42,438 nucleotides of DNA. It comes from Terriglobia bacterium (GTDB taxonomy: Bacteria; Acidobacteriota; Thermoanaerobaculia; Thermoanaerobaculales; Thermoanaerobaculaceae). Positions within the stretch are counted from its first letter, which is position 1; the number at the start of each line of letters is the position of its first letter. The DNA lies in contig JAIQFQ010000034.1 of the NCBI GenBank assembly GCA_020073245.1, positions 1 through 42,438 of the forward strand, read 5' to 3'. This document shows, piece by piece, positions 1 through 7,749 of the stretch. The notes under the pieces are model-generated. The model was not told the DNA's origin. It made no database searches and saw only the letters and a list, made by a program, of their open reading frames with translations. The position numbers were made by a program, and so were the translations under genes.

Positions 1-1
1 C

Positions 2-862
2 CACGACGGGCCCGGGATCCGTACGACCGTCTTCCTCAAGGGGTGCCCGCTCCGCTGTCCCTGGTGTCACAACCCCGAGGGTGTGTCGTTCGAGCCCGAG
101 ATCGCGTTCAACCCCGCGCGCTGCCTGGCGTGCGGATCGTGCGCCGCCGCGTGCCCGCGTCCGGGGGGACCGCTTCCGGCAGGCCGAGCGCTTGGCTCGG
201 ACGGCTGTGAGGCGTGCGGAGCGTGCGGTCGGGCCTGCCCGAGCGGGGCGCGCGAGATCGCGGGGCGGGCCTGGAGAGTTGCAGAGGTCCTCGCCGAGGC
301 GATGCGGGACCGGCCGGTGTACGAGGAGTCGGGCGGTGGCGTCACGTTCTCCGGGGGCGAGCCTCTCGCCCAGCCCGAATTCCTGCTCGCGTGCCTCGAA
401 GCCTGTCGGCGAGCGGGCCTCCACACCGCCGTGGATACCTGCGGCTACGCGGATCGCAAGGTGGCGCTCGCGGCGGCGGAGCGCGCCGATCTGGTCCTGT
501 GGGATCTCAAGACGCTCGATCCCGAGCGGCACCTCGCCCTCACCGGGGCGCCGCTCGCGCCGATCCTCGCGAACCTCGCGGCGGTCTCCGCGCTTGGCAC
601 CGCACTGTGGCTGCGGGTCCCGGTGATCCCGGGCGTCAACGACGACGACGCGGTTCTGGCCGATGCCTCGAAGCTTGCCGCGCGGACGCCGGCGATCCGG
701 CGCGTGAGCCTGCTGCCCTACCACCGCACGGCCACGGCGAAGCGGTCGCGCCTGGGCCGTGGGGAAGCACTGGCCGGCGTGGAGCCGCCCTCGGCCGAGC
801 GCATGGAGGCGCTCGCGGGGATCTTCCGTGCGGCAGGAGTCGAGACGACCATCGGAGGATGA
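2..862 (+). CDS. Glycyl-radical enzyme activating protein (radical SAM), 5' end outside window
   Basis: Radical SAM activase that would use S-adenosylmethionine and a 4Fe-4S cluster to place the glycyl radical on the dehydratase encoded next to it. The frame is open from base 2, so the true start lies upstream; 286 residues are visible and by family comparison only about 15-20 are missing. The first visible residues, HDGPGIRTTVFLKGC, are typical of the PflA/GRE-activase family. The radical SAM CxxxCxxC motif is CPLRCPWC (codons at 44, 56 and 65). Two ferredoxin-like cysteine clusters follow (CLACGSCAAACP and CEACGACGRACP), as in activases of dehydratase-type glycyl-radical enzymes; PflA itself lacks them. 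The stop is 4 bp before the next ATG, so the two genes form one operon. A GTG at base 83 would remove the radical SAM motif and is not the start. Its substrate is inferred from the neighbour. Confidence 0.93.
   Translation, partial: HDGPGIRTTVFLKGCPLRCPWCHNPEGVSFEPEIAFNPARCLACGSCAAACPRPGGPLPAGRALGSDGCEACGACGRACPSGAREIAGRAWRVAEVLAEAMRDRPVYEESGGGVTFSGGEPLAQPEFLLACLEACRRAGLHTAVDTCGYADRKVALAAAERADLVLWDLKTLDPERHLALTGAPLAPILANLAAVSALGTALWLRVPVIPGVNDDDAVLADASKLAARTPAIRRVSLLPYHRTATAKRSRLGRGEALAGVEPPSAERMEALAGIFRAAGVETTIGG
854..859 (+). promoter_or_regulatory. Ribosome binding site of the glycyl-radical enzyme
   Basis: GGAGGA lies inside the last codons of the activase gene, 7 bases before the ATG at 867. 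It fixes the start of the dehydratase gene, because the frame stays open further upstream, and it suggests translational coupling with the activase. Confidence 0.7.
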
Positions 863-866
863 GCCC

Positions 867-3227
867 ATGAACGAGCGCACGGCACGGTTGCGGCAGGAGA
901 GCCTCGACGCGGTCCCGACCATCTCGGGGGAGCGCGCGGAGCTGATGACCGAGTTCTACAGGGAGAACCAGGGGCGTTGGTCGCCGCCCGTGCTGCGCGC
1001 GAAGGCTCTCCTCTTCCTGTGCGAGCGGAAAGCCATCTGGATTGGGAATGGCGAGCTGATCGTCGGGGAGCGCGGCCCGAGGCCGAAAGCGGTTCCGACC
1101 TACCCGGAGCTCACCTGTCATTCCCTGGACGACCTGAAGATCCTCGACTCGCGGCCCAAGACGTTCTACCGAGTGCCCGAGGACTGCATCGTGCTCTACG
1201 AAGAAAAGGTGATCCCGTTCTGGCGCGGGCGCTCGATGAGGGATCGCATGTTCGAGATGCTCCCCGCCGAGTGGCGCGCCGCGTACGACGCGGGCGTGTT
1301 CACCGAGTTCATGGAGCAGCGCGCTCCCGGGCACACCGTGCTCGACGACAAGATCTACTCGAAGGGGATGCTCGACTTCAAAGCCGAGATCGCGCGCGCC
1401 CTGGCGTCGCTGGACTTCGTTGCTGACCCACGGGCGTACGACCGGCGCGAACAGCTGACCGCCATGGACATCGCCTGCCACGCGGCGATCGTGTTCGCCG
1501 AGCGCCACGCCGCGCTCGCCGAGAGGTTGGCGGCCGAGGTCGCCGACCCGGCTCGCCGGAGCGAGCTCACCCGCGTCGCCGAGGTGTGCCGCCGCGTCCC
1601 CGCCCAAGCCCCGCGCGACTTCCACGAGGCGCTGCAGGCGTACTGGTTCTGCCACCTCGGCGTGATCACCGAGCTGAACGGCTGGGACGCCTTCAACCCC
1701 GGTCACCTCGACCAGCACCTGCTGCCGTTCTACAGCGAGGGGCTCGCCGCCGGCACGCTCACCGAGGCCTCGGCGCGCGAGCTGATCGAGTGCTTCTTCG
1801 TGAAGTTCAACAATCACCCTGCGCCCCCGAAGGTCGGCGTGACGGCTGCCGAGAGCGGCACCTACACCGACTTCGCCAACATCAACCTCGGCGGACTGCT
1901 CCCCGACGGCGCCGACGGCTCCAACCAGGTCACCCGCCTCCTGCTCGAGGTCGTGGACGAGATGCACCTCCTGCAGCCCTCGTCGAACGTGCAGGTCTCC
2001 CGCAAGACCCCGGATCCGGTCCTCAAGCACGCGCTGCGCGTTGTCCGCAAGGGGTACGGCTTCCCCTCGCTGTTCAACGCCGACGCAGTGGTGGAGGAGC
2101 AGCTTCGCCAGGGGAAGACCCTCGAGGACGCCCGCGCCGGGGGATGTTCGGGGTGCGTCGAGGTCGGCGCCTTCGGCAAGGAGGCGTACATCCTCACGGG
2201 CTACTTCAACCTCCCGAAGGTGCTCGAGCTCGCGCTGCACGACGGTGTCGACCCGCGAACGCGCGTACGGCTCGGCCCGCCGACCGGCGTTCCGGCCGGG
2301 TTCGGGGCTTTCGACGATCTCTTCCGCGCCTTCGAGACGCAGCTCCGTCATCTTGTGGACGTGAAGATCGCCGGCAACCAGGCGATCGAGCGGATGTACG
2401 CCGAGGAGATGCCCGCGCCGTTCCTCTCGGTGCTCACCGACGACTGCATCGCCAACGGCAGGGACTACAACGCGGGCGGCGCGCGCTACAACAACCGGTT
2501 CATCCAGGCGGTGGGGATCGGGACGATCACCGACTCGTTGGCCGCGGTGCGCACGCTGGTGTTCGAGGAGAGGGCGTCTGCACTGCCGGATCTCGTTGCG
2601 TCCCTCGATGCGGATTTCCTGGGCAACGAGCCGCTCCGGTCGCGCCTGGTCAACAGGGCGCCGAAGTACGGCAACGACGATGACCGCGCGGATGACCTCA
2701 TGGTGCGCGTCTTCAACGCCGCGTTTGCCTGCATCGACGGCCGGCCGACGGCGTGCGGAGGAGCCTACCGGCTGGAGATGCTGCCGACCACGTGCCACGT
2801 GTACTTCGGCTCGGTGTGTGGCGCCACGCCGGACGGGCGCCGGGCAGGCATGCCCCTCTCGGAGGGGATCTCACCGGTGCAGGGGGCGGACCGGCGCGGC
2901 CCGACCGCGGTGTTCGCGTCGGCCGCCAAGATGGACCACGTCAAGACCGGGGGCACCCTGCTGAACATGAAGTTCACGCCGCAGATCCTGGCCGGGGAAG
3001 AGGGGATCGACCGGCTCGCGTACCTGGTGCGCACCTACTTCAAGGCGGACGGGCACCACGTGCAGTTCAACGTCGTTTCCGCCGAGACGCTGCGCGAGGC
3101 CAAGGCAAACCCCGAGGCGCACCGCGGGTTGATCGTACGGGTCGCCGGGTACTCCGACTTTTTTTGCGACCTCGGCGAGTCGCTGCAGGACGAGATCATC
3201 GCCCGCACCGAGCACGGCGAGGTGTGA
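867..3227 (+). CDS. hypD: Glycyl-radical enzyme, probable trans-4-hydroxy-L-proline dehydratase
   Basis: Glycyl-radical dehydratase of 786 residues, close to the usual ~790 of trans-4-hydroxy-L-proline dehydratase, which converts hydroxyproline to 1-pyrroline-5-carboxylate (EC 4.2.1.172) in the anaerobic cytoplasm. The thiyl-radical cysteine is Cys430, in GCSGCVEVGAFGKEAY, with the catalytic Glu432. The radical glycine is Gly761 in RVAGYSDFF near the C-terminus. Stretches such as PFLSVLTDDCI, GGARYN, QAVGIGTITDSL, PKYGNDDD, GRPTACGG, LPTTCHVYFG and KMDHVKTGGTLLN match my recollection of the Clostridioides difficile enzyme closely, which is why I prefer it over choline, glycerol or propanediol lyases. 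The start at 867 follows GGAGGA. No proC (pyrroline-5-carboxylate reductase) gene is adjacent. The family symbol hypD is unrelated to the hydrogenase maturation hypD at 40416. Confidence 0.88.
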   Translation: MNERTARLRQESLDAVPTISGERAELMTEFYRENQGRWSPPVLRAKALLFLCERKAIWIGNGELIVGERGPRPKAVPTYPELTCHSLDDLKILDSRPKTFYRVPEDCIVLYEEKVIPFWRGRSMRDRMFEMLPAEWRAAYDAGVFTEFMEQRAPGHTVLDDKIYSKGMLDFKAEIARALASLDFVADPRAYDRREQLTAMDIACHAAIVFAERHAALAERLAAEVADPARRSELTRVAEVCRRVPAQAPRDFHEALQAYWFCHLGVITELNGWDAFNPGHLDQHLLPFYSEGLAAGTLTEASARELIECFFVKFNNHPAPPKVGVTAAESGTYTDFANINLGGLLPDGADGSNQVTRLLLEVVDEMHLLQPSSNVQVSRKTPDPVLKHALRVVRKGYGFPSLFNADAVVEEQLRQGKTLEDARAGGCSGCVEVGAFGKEAYILTGYFNLPKVLELALHDGVDPRTRVRLGPPTGVPAGFGAFDDLFRAFETQLRHLVDVKIAGNQAIERMYAEEMPAPFLSVLTDDCIANGRDYNAGGARYNNRFIQAVGIGTITDSLAAVRTLVFEERASALPDLVASLDADFLGNEPLRSRLVNRAPKYGNDDDRADDLMVRVFNAAFACIDGRPTACGGAYRLEMLPTTCHVYFGSVCGATPDGRRAGMPLSEGISPVQGADRRGPTAVFASAAKMDHVKTGGTLLNMKFTPQILAGEEGIDRLAYLVRTYFKADGHHVQFNVVSAETLREAKANPEAHRGLIVRVAGYSDFFCDLGESLQDEIIARTEHGEV

Positions 3228-3231
3228 CCGG
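3162..3231 (+). repeat. Direct repeat copy 1 (3' end of the glycyl-radical gene)
   Basis: This is the intact 3' end of the dehydratase gene plus 4 bases after its stop. A second copy in the same orientation lies exactly 3171 bases downstream at 6333-6402. The two match at 61 of 70 positions without an indel, and similarity stops just after the stop codon in both. Confidence 0.8.
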
Positions 3232-3370
3232 GAGCGTGACCTCACCGTCCTGATCCGAACCACGTCCGGGAGTAGTCGCAGCCGACACGGTTGTCGGGCC
3301 GCCCCTTCCGTTCTCGAACGCGCACAACCCTGCAAGCATGAGAGGTCTCGTTTCTCGGCCCAAGTAGACT

Positions 3371-3403
3371 CACGCCGTGCCCGCACGACACGGGCACGGC
3401 GTG
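3371..3403. terminator. Perfect 13-bp hairpin, probable bidirectional terminator
   Basis: CACGCCGTGCCCG (3371-3383) and its exact reverse complement (3391-3403) are separated by the 7-base loop cacgaca. It lies between the convergent ends of the glycyl-radical operon (stop 3227) and the minus-strand secreted gene (stop 3424), so it could end both transcripts. There is no strong T-tract on either side, so intrinsic termination is likely but not certain. Confidence 0.7.
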
Positions 3404-3423
3404 TTCGACGGGCCGAGGGCGCG

Positions 3424-5208
3424 CTAGGAGGCGATCCGGCGCGCCGTCACCAGCGCGGCTCCGATGCCGGCGATCAGCAAGGCCAGGGCAGCGAGGCCGA
3501 GCGGTCCGAGCGCGGGGATCGGCAGCTCCTTGTTGTCGAGGTCGAAGACGGCCGGGGACGCAAGCGGCGGGCTGACGTTCGCGGTGACCTGGTAGCTGCC
3601 GATGATCATGTTCGCGACGAACGGCACGCTGGCGCGGCCGAGCGCGTCGGTCGTGGCGGTGTTGCCGGCCGGGAACGTCCCGGAGGGACCCGAGGCCGGG
3701 GCGGTGAAGGTCACGGTCACCCCCGCGATCGGGTTTGACAGGCTGTCGCGGACGGTCGCCTCGAGGTCGGCCGGGAACGGCGAACCGATGGGGGTGGACT
3801 GCGGTGTGCCGGCGGTCGCCGTGATCGTCGCCGGACCGAGGACGGCGATCGGCACGGAAATCGTCTGTCCGTCGAGCGTGATCGCGACGGCGCCCGCCCC
3901 GCCGATCAGACCGGCTGTGAAGACCGTGCCCGTGACGCCGTTGGTCGTCGTGTTCGGGCTCGGCGCTGCCGTTCCGAGCGTGCCCAGAAAGCTGAGGGGC
4001 GTGCCGTCGGGGATGAATCCAGAGACGATGTGGGCGCTCGCCGAGTTGTGCGTCACGTCGGCAGTGACCGCCGAGCTGCCGCCGATCTGGACCGAGGACG
4101 GCACCGCGCTGCCTTGAAGCACGAGCCACGGCGTCGCCGCTGCGACGTTCGCGACCGTGTCGCAGCCGTTGCCGCCCGGCGGCAGCTGCGGCCCGGCGTT
4201 GCACCCCCACCAGTTGTTTGCGAGCGTCAACGTGCCGCCGGTCGAGCCGAAACCGGTCGCGCCGGTCGCGGTGTTTCCATACACGCGAGAGGTCGCGAGC
4301 GTGAAGGAGCTGGACGCCCCGATGCTCGGGTCGTTGAGAATCGCGCCACCGTCGCCGGTCGTCGAATTGGTCGTGAGCTCGGCATTCTGCACGCTGGCGG
4401 CGCCGAAGCCGGCGTTCGTCAGGCCGCCTCCAGGGCTGTTCGAGACGTTGGCGCCGATCGTGCCTCCGGTGATCGTGACCGTGCCGCCGCCGTTGAAGAA
4501 CCCGGCGCCGCCGAGTGCACCGCCGGTCGAGTGGTTTCCGCTGAATACGCAGGCGTTGACGGTTGCCGTGCAGCCGAAACACGAAACGCCGCCGCCGTTG
4601 AAACCGGAGGTGTTGGTCTGGAACGTGACACGGGTGAGGTTGAGCGTCGAGGCAGCCGACATCGCGATCCCACCTCCGTTGAAGCCAGTGGCGGTGTTGC
4701 CGGAGATCACGCAGTCGGTGAGGGTGAGCGTCGCGCTGCTGAACGGATCGACGAAGACCCCGCCGCCGAAGCCTGCGACGCTGCCGTTACGGATCGTGAC
4801 GCCGCTGATCGACATTGCAAATGTGACGGCGTTCGGTGCGACATCGAAGACGCGGTCGAGCGCGCCACCGTCGATGATCGTCGAGCCCGAGCCGGCTCCG
4901 GTGATTGTCAGGGGGTCAAGAACGTCGAGGTCCCCGGTCAGACCGCCATCCTCGCCCGCGCCAGGGAGCGCGAGCGTGTAGGTGCCGGCCGGCAGCACGA
5001 TCGTGTCCGCACCGGTCCCGGCCGTGCAGTCCCCGCCGGTGGTGTCGGAGTTGGTGTTTGCGTTGCGCAGCGCCTCGCGCAGCGTGCACTGACCGTTGGC
5101 GGCCGTTAGGTTGTCGTTGGTCGAGTTGACCGTGATGGTCGCCGCGCTCACAAGGAATGGACCGAGCAATGCGAGCGCGCCAGCAAGAGCCAGTGTTCCT
5201 TTGTTCAT
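3424..5208 (-). CDS. Secreted CSLREA-domain / parallel beta-helix protein with IPTL-CTERM-like tail
   Basis: Predicted surface protein of 594 residues. An N-terminal signal peptide (MNKGTLALAGALALLGPFLV then SAA) is followed by a CSLREA-type motif, CTLREALRNAN, at about residues 41-51. A long run of short Gly/Asn/Thr-rich repeats follows (about 90-340; for example FNGGGVSCFGC and NNWWGCNAG), as in right-handed parallel beta-helix or polymorphic outer membrane protein repeats. Next is an Ig-like Big_1-type segment (about 455-555). The C-terminus, from ELPIPALGPLGL through a hydrophobic helix to ARRIAS, resembles an IPTL-CTERM sorting tail. The start has GGAGG 6 bases upstream. The tail-collar gene at 5304-5927 lies 95 bp upstream on the same strand, so the two may be cotranscribed. 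The ligand or role is unknown; adhesion is only a guess. Confidence 0.82.
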   Translation of the reverse strand: MNKGTLALAGALALLGPFLVSAATITVNSTNDNLTAANGQCTLREALRNANTNSDTTGGDCTAGTGADTIVLPAGTYTLALPGAGEDGGLTGDLDVLDPLTITGAGSGSTIIDGGALDRVFDVAPNAVTFAMSISGVTIRNGSVAGFGGGVFVDPFSSATLTLTDCVISGNTATGFNGGGIAMSAASTLNLTRVTFQTNTSGFNGGGVSCFGCTATVNACVFSGNHSTGGALGGAGFFNGGGTVTITGGTIGANVSNSPGGGLTNAGFGAASVQNAELTTNSTTGDGGAILNDPSIGASSSFTLATSRVYGNTATGATGFGSTGGTLTLANNWWGCNAGPQLPPGGNGCDTVANVAAATPWLVLQGSAVPSSVQIGGSSAVTADVTHNSASAHIVSGFIPDGTPLSFLGTLGTAAPSPNTTTNGVTGTVFTAGLIGGAGAVAITLDGQTISVPIAVLGPATITATAGTPQSTPIGSPFPADLEATVRDSLSNPIAGVTVTFTAPASGPSGTFPAGNTATTDALGRASVPFVANMIIGSYQVTANVSPPLASPAVFDLDNKELPIPALGPLGLAALALLIAGIGAALVTARRIAS

Positions 5209-5214
5209 CGCATG

Positions 5215-5228
5215 CCTCCAATCGGAGG
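5215..5228 (-). promoter_or_regulatory. Small hairpin covering the Shine-Dalgarno of the CSLREA gene
   Basis: On the minus strand CCTCC, a GATT loop and GGAGG can pair, and the GGAGG arm is the ribosome binding site for the ATG at 5208. A 5-bp stem with a 4-base loop could mask translation initiation, but it is short and could be chance. Confidence 0.3.
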
Positions 5229-5303
5229 GCCGTCGTCCGGCATGGCTGCGCGGTCTCGGCTTGGTCGACCCGCGCTGTCAGGCCATCGGCGGCGCGCCTC
5301 GCT

Positions 5304-5927
5304 CTACGGTCCTGGCGGGGGGGGGAAGATCCCAAACAACGACACGCAGTACCGCAGGACGAGGTACGGCTGCATGTTGTTGTGTGTGCTCCCTGTGCCG
5401 GCCGAGCCGGTCGTTCCGGCGGCAAGCGTCGTGTTGGGGGCCACACCCGTGAACTGGCGGTCGCCCAGCGCCGAGGTCGACAGAACGCGCGCCGCGGAAG
5501 GCTGCGCATCGGTGGCAATCGTGGTGCTGGCGCCGAGGCTGAACGCATGCGTGTGCGCGGGAAGCTCCGCGATCGTCAGGGTGTGGGCTTCCTCGCCGGC
5601 CGATTCCGCGAGGTTTCGGTTCGTAAGGCCGGATCCCTGCCCCACGTTGATTGGAACACGCCCACGCAGGTCGGGCAGCGCAAAGTTCGTAACGCCGTCG
5701 CCGCCGTAGGTGGTGCCGAGCAAATTGAAAAGAACCGCATTCGGCGCGATCGGCAGCAGCTGTCCGTTCGCCTCCGCAAAGCCCAGGGGGCAGTAGCCGA
5801 GAGGCACGAGGATGATCTGACCGACGTAGGTGATCTGCGCCCGCGCCTCACCGGCGCCCAGGATCGCGCCGAGCACGGCTATCCCGACGACAACGACGAG
5901 AAATCGGCCCAGGTTTCGCTTTTGCAT
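5304..5927 (-). CDS. Secreted protein with phage tail collar domain
   Basis: Predicted exported protein of 207 residues. MQKRN followed by a long hydrophobic stretch and GEARA/QITY is a clear signal peptide with cleavage near residue 30. The mature part has the tail-collar (microcystin-dependent-protein-like) pattern: GYCPLGFAEANGQLLPI, then NLLGTTYGGDGVTNFALP, the hallmark LPDLRGRVPI, ELPAHTHAF, and a C-terminal MQPYLVLRYCV. Such domains occur in phage tail fibres and also in free secreted proteins found in many bacteria. No other phage gene is nearby, so I take it as a secreted non-phage protein. The ATG at 5927 is preceded by GGAGAG. The frame runs open further upstream to 6668, but that part crosses non-coding DNA and is not supported. 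It is followed after 95 bp by the CSLREA gene in the same direction. Confidence 0.85.
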   Translation of the reverse strand: MQKRNLGRFLVVVVGIAVLGAILGAGEARAQITYVGQIILVPLGYCPLGFAEANGQLLPIAPNAVLFNLLGTTYGGDGVTNFALPDLRGRVPINVGQGSGLTNRNLAESAGEEAHTLTIAELPAHTHAFSLGASTTIATDAQPSAARVLSTSALGDRQFTGVAPNTTLAAGTTGSAGTGSTHNNMQPYLVLRYCVSLFGIFPPPPGP

Positions 5928-6208
5928 GGCTATCTCTCCGTTCCCTTCTCGGCCGCAGCCGAATGTGTCGCTCAAGAGACTGCCGACGAAGTGCGATTGG
6001 TAGAAGCTCAGTCTGCGGCGCTGGTGGTCCGGTGTCAAGAAGCGGCGTACCCTGGCGACTTGGACGCAAGACCAAAACCGTCGTTTTGTCGCCTCCGTTC
6101 TCGACGCCTTCGAAGTCCATGAGCCCGGAGGAATTTCGCTTGGTCCACGTCGGAGAGGGCTCGCCTTGTTGCCGTGGGCGGCCGCTTCGCGGGTCTGACC
6201 CGGTGGAC

Positions 6209-6282
6209 CTTGAGACGGTCCCTGGCACGACCCATTCGTCCAGTTGTGAAGACGGACGTAATGGGCGTGACACGGTCTCAAG
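6209..6282. repeat. 74-bp imperfect inverted repeat
   Basis: The ends CTTGAGAC (6209-6216) and GTCTCAAG (6275-6282) are perfectly complementary. The inner parts are partly so: cacgacccatt pairs with aatgggcgtg, and attcgtcc with ggacgtaat, with small gaps. The whole could fold into a long hairpin and resembles a miniature mobile-element or palindromic repeat unit. No second copy was seen in this window and no target duplication is obvious. Confidence 0.5.
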
Positions 6283-6332
6283 ATAGGGGCACGGCCAACG
6301 CAGGCAGTGGGCGTCGCTTCATCCTGCAACCA

Positions 6333-6402
6333 TTCTGCGACCTCGGCGAGCCGGCCCAGGACGAGATCATCGCGCGCACCGAGAACGGAGAGCTGTGACC
6401 GG
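6333..6402 (+). pseudogene. Remnant of a glycyl-radical enzyme gene 3' end (direct repeat copy 2)
   Basis: The last ~21 codons read FCDLGEPAQDEIIARTENG then EL and stop at 6396-6398. The intact enzyme ends FCDLGESLQDEIIARTEHG then EV. Nucleotide identity to 3162-3231 is 61/70 with no gap. The radical-glycine loop and everything upstream are missing; the sequence before 6333 shows no resemblance to the enzyme. It is either the last trace of a second, diverged paralogue or a duplicated attachment-like site left when the intervening ~3.1 kb arrived. It cannot make a functional enzyme. Confidence 0.78.
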
Positions 6403-6415
6403 CGCCAGGGGCGCG

Positions 6416-7531
6416 TCAGATCGGCATCTCGTAGACGCGGTAGCGGCGGATCTGCTCCAGGCCAAGGTTGCGCATCGCGTTGGTCATTCGCACGTTGTCC
6501 TCGAGGATGTAGTTCGCCTCGACGCGGACGTCGCCCCGCGCGGTGAGCACCTCGTGGGTCCGGCGGTACAGGATCGCGTCGACCGCACGAGCCTGGTACT
6601 CCGGCACCACGCCGACGGCCCACATCCGGTACTGCGTGAGCCGCCCGCGGCCGGTGAGGAGCCGCCACCAGCCGAAAGGCAGCAATCGGCCGTCGAGTCC
6701 CCGCAGGAGCACGTTGATGTCGGGGAGGGTGATGGCGAAGCCGATCGGCTTCCCGTCTGGCCCCTCGGCGATGAGCACCAGGTCGGGGTCAAGGATCGGC
6801 TTGATGTCACGCGCCAGCGCGCGCCCCTCGGCCTCGGTTGCCGGGTAGAACCCCCAGTTTCGGGCAATCGATCTGTTGGCAACCTCCACCAGGACCGCGA
6901 TCTCCTCCTCGAGCCGCTTCGTGTTCACGGGCCGCACCGTGATTCCGTAGCGCCTCTGAACCGATTCGGTGATCTCGAGGTAGCGCGCGGGGATGCGGTA
7001 GCCCTTCCCCGTGTCCGCCACGTAGACCAGCAGGTCCTTGGCCTTCCCGAGGCCGAACGCGAGCAGGTGGTCGTTGTACCAGGGCGGGTTGTGGGGAGCC
7101 ATGATCACGGGCGGCAGGTCGAACCCTTCCACGACCAGCCCCCACTCCTGAGAGGCGAAGCTCCACGGACCGCGCATCGAGCGCATGCCCTGACCGCGAA
7201 GCCATTCCTGCGCCGCCTCCAGGAGCAGCCGCGAGGCCGCGCGGTCATCGATGCACTCGAAGGAGCCGAACAGACCGACAGGTTCCCCCCAGTAGCGAAC
7301 GGCGAGGTGGTCCACGAACGCGGCGATCCTTCCGACGGTTTTGCTGCGGTCCTCGGCCAGGAACAGTTCGACGGAACAGTGGTCGAGCATCGGGTTCCGG
7401 CGCCGGTCGACCTGTTTCCTCTGCTCCGTTCTCAGTGGCGGAATCCAGACCGGGTCGTCCCGATAGAGCCGGTACGGCAGCTCGATGAAGCGCGTCAGCT
7501 CGGCCTTCGACGTCACCCGGCGGAGCTTCAT
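6416..7531 (-). CDS. GNAT-superfamily-like protein
   Basis: Cytoplasmic protein of 371 residues beginning MKLRRVTSKAELTRFIELP. Its phrases match a conserved bacterial family usually annotated as GNAT or N-acetyltransferase-like: LPYRLYRDDPVWIPPLR, VGRIAAFVDHLA, GLFGSFEC, GPWSFASQEWGLVVEGFD, NPPWYNDHL and NWGFYPATEAE. A C-terminal block around WAVGVVPEYQARAVDAILY resembles the acyl-CoA-binding part of the GNAT fold, where peptide gaps like VxPxYQxxG are common. The substrate is not known. The gene is convergent with the glycyl-radical remnant, whose stop is 17 bp away, and divergent from the secreted protein at 7750. Confidence 0.75.
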   Translation of the reverse strand: MKLRRVTSKAELTRFIELPYRLYRDDPVWIPPLRTEQRKQVDRRRNPMLDHCSVELFLAEDRSKTVGRIAAFVDHLAVRYWGEPVGLFGSFECIDDRAASRLLLEAAQEWLRGQGMRSMRGPWSFASQEWGLVVEGFDLPPVIMAPHNPPWYNDHLLAFGLGKAKDLLVYVADTGKGYRIPARYLEITESVQRRYGITVRPVNTKRLEEEIAVLVEVANRSIARNWGFYPATEAEGRALARDIKPILDPDLVLIAEGPDGKPIGFAITLPDINVLLRGLDGRLLPFGWWRLLTGRGRLTQYRMWAVGVVPEYQARAVDAILYRRTHEVLTARGDVRVEANYILEDNVRMTNAMRNLGLEQIRRYRVYEMPI

Positions 7532-7749
7532 GCGGCCCCCCGACCGTCGAGCTTCTCGCCGGCCCGTGGGCCAGCGGGCAGCCGGCGCTGCGCCTTGCGC
7601 CTGGGTGCCATGTCATCCGCGCGTCTCACGGCACTACATGGTAGCAACGTCGGGCCCTCGACTCCGTCGACTCGATTGCCCACGTCACGAACGAGTTCCG
7701 AATCGAAAGGGATAAACTCAAAAAAAGAGCCGCCGGAGGAAGGCTACGG
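7532..7749. promoter_or_regulatory. Divergent intergenic region
   Basis: This 218-bp gap separates two divergent genes and should hold both promoters. It contains an unusually A-rich stretch (aaactcaaaaaaagag, 7714-7729) just before the ribosome binding site GGAGGAAGG at 7735-7743. No convincing -35/-10 pair could be assigned. Confidence 0.35.

Larger units (their letters stand above)
5928..6415. other. 488-bp region with decayed and repeated DNA
   Basis: No intact gene is supported here. It holds the upstream region of the tail-collar gene, a 74-bp imperfect inverted repeat (6209-6282) and a remnant of a glycyl-radical gene 3' end (6333-6402). A plus-strand frame ending at 6398 carries the remnant, but its N-terminal part looks non-coding. 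Confidence 0.6.

Noticed and set aside
636..2798. 720-codon open frame on the minus strand opposite the glycyl-radical enzyme
   Set aside because: It lies antisense to a gene with clear catalytic motifs and has Arg/Val/Glu-rich low-information sequence typical of high-GC shadow frames.
5304..5927. Prophage remnant
   Set aside because: Only one phage-type domain is present, with a signal peptide; no capsid, terminase, integrase or lysis gene is nearby.
5928..6668. Upstream in-frame extension of the tail-collar gene
   Set aside because: The signal peptide begins at 5927 with its own ribosome binding site; the extension crosses the glycyl-radical remnant and the end of the GNAT gene.
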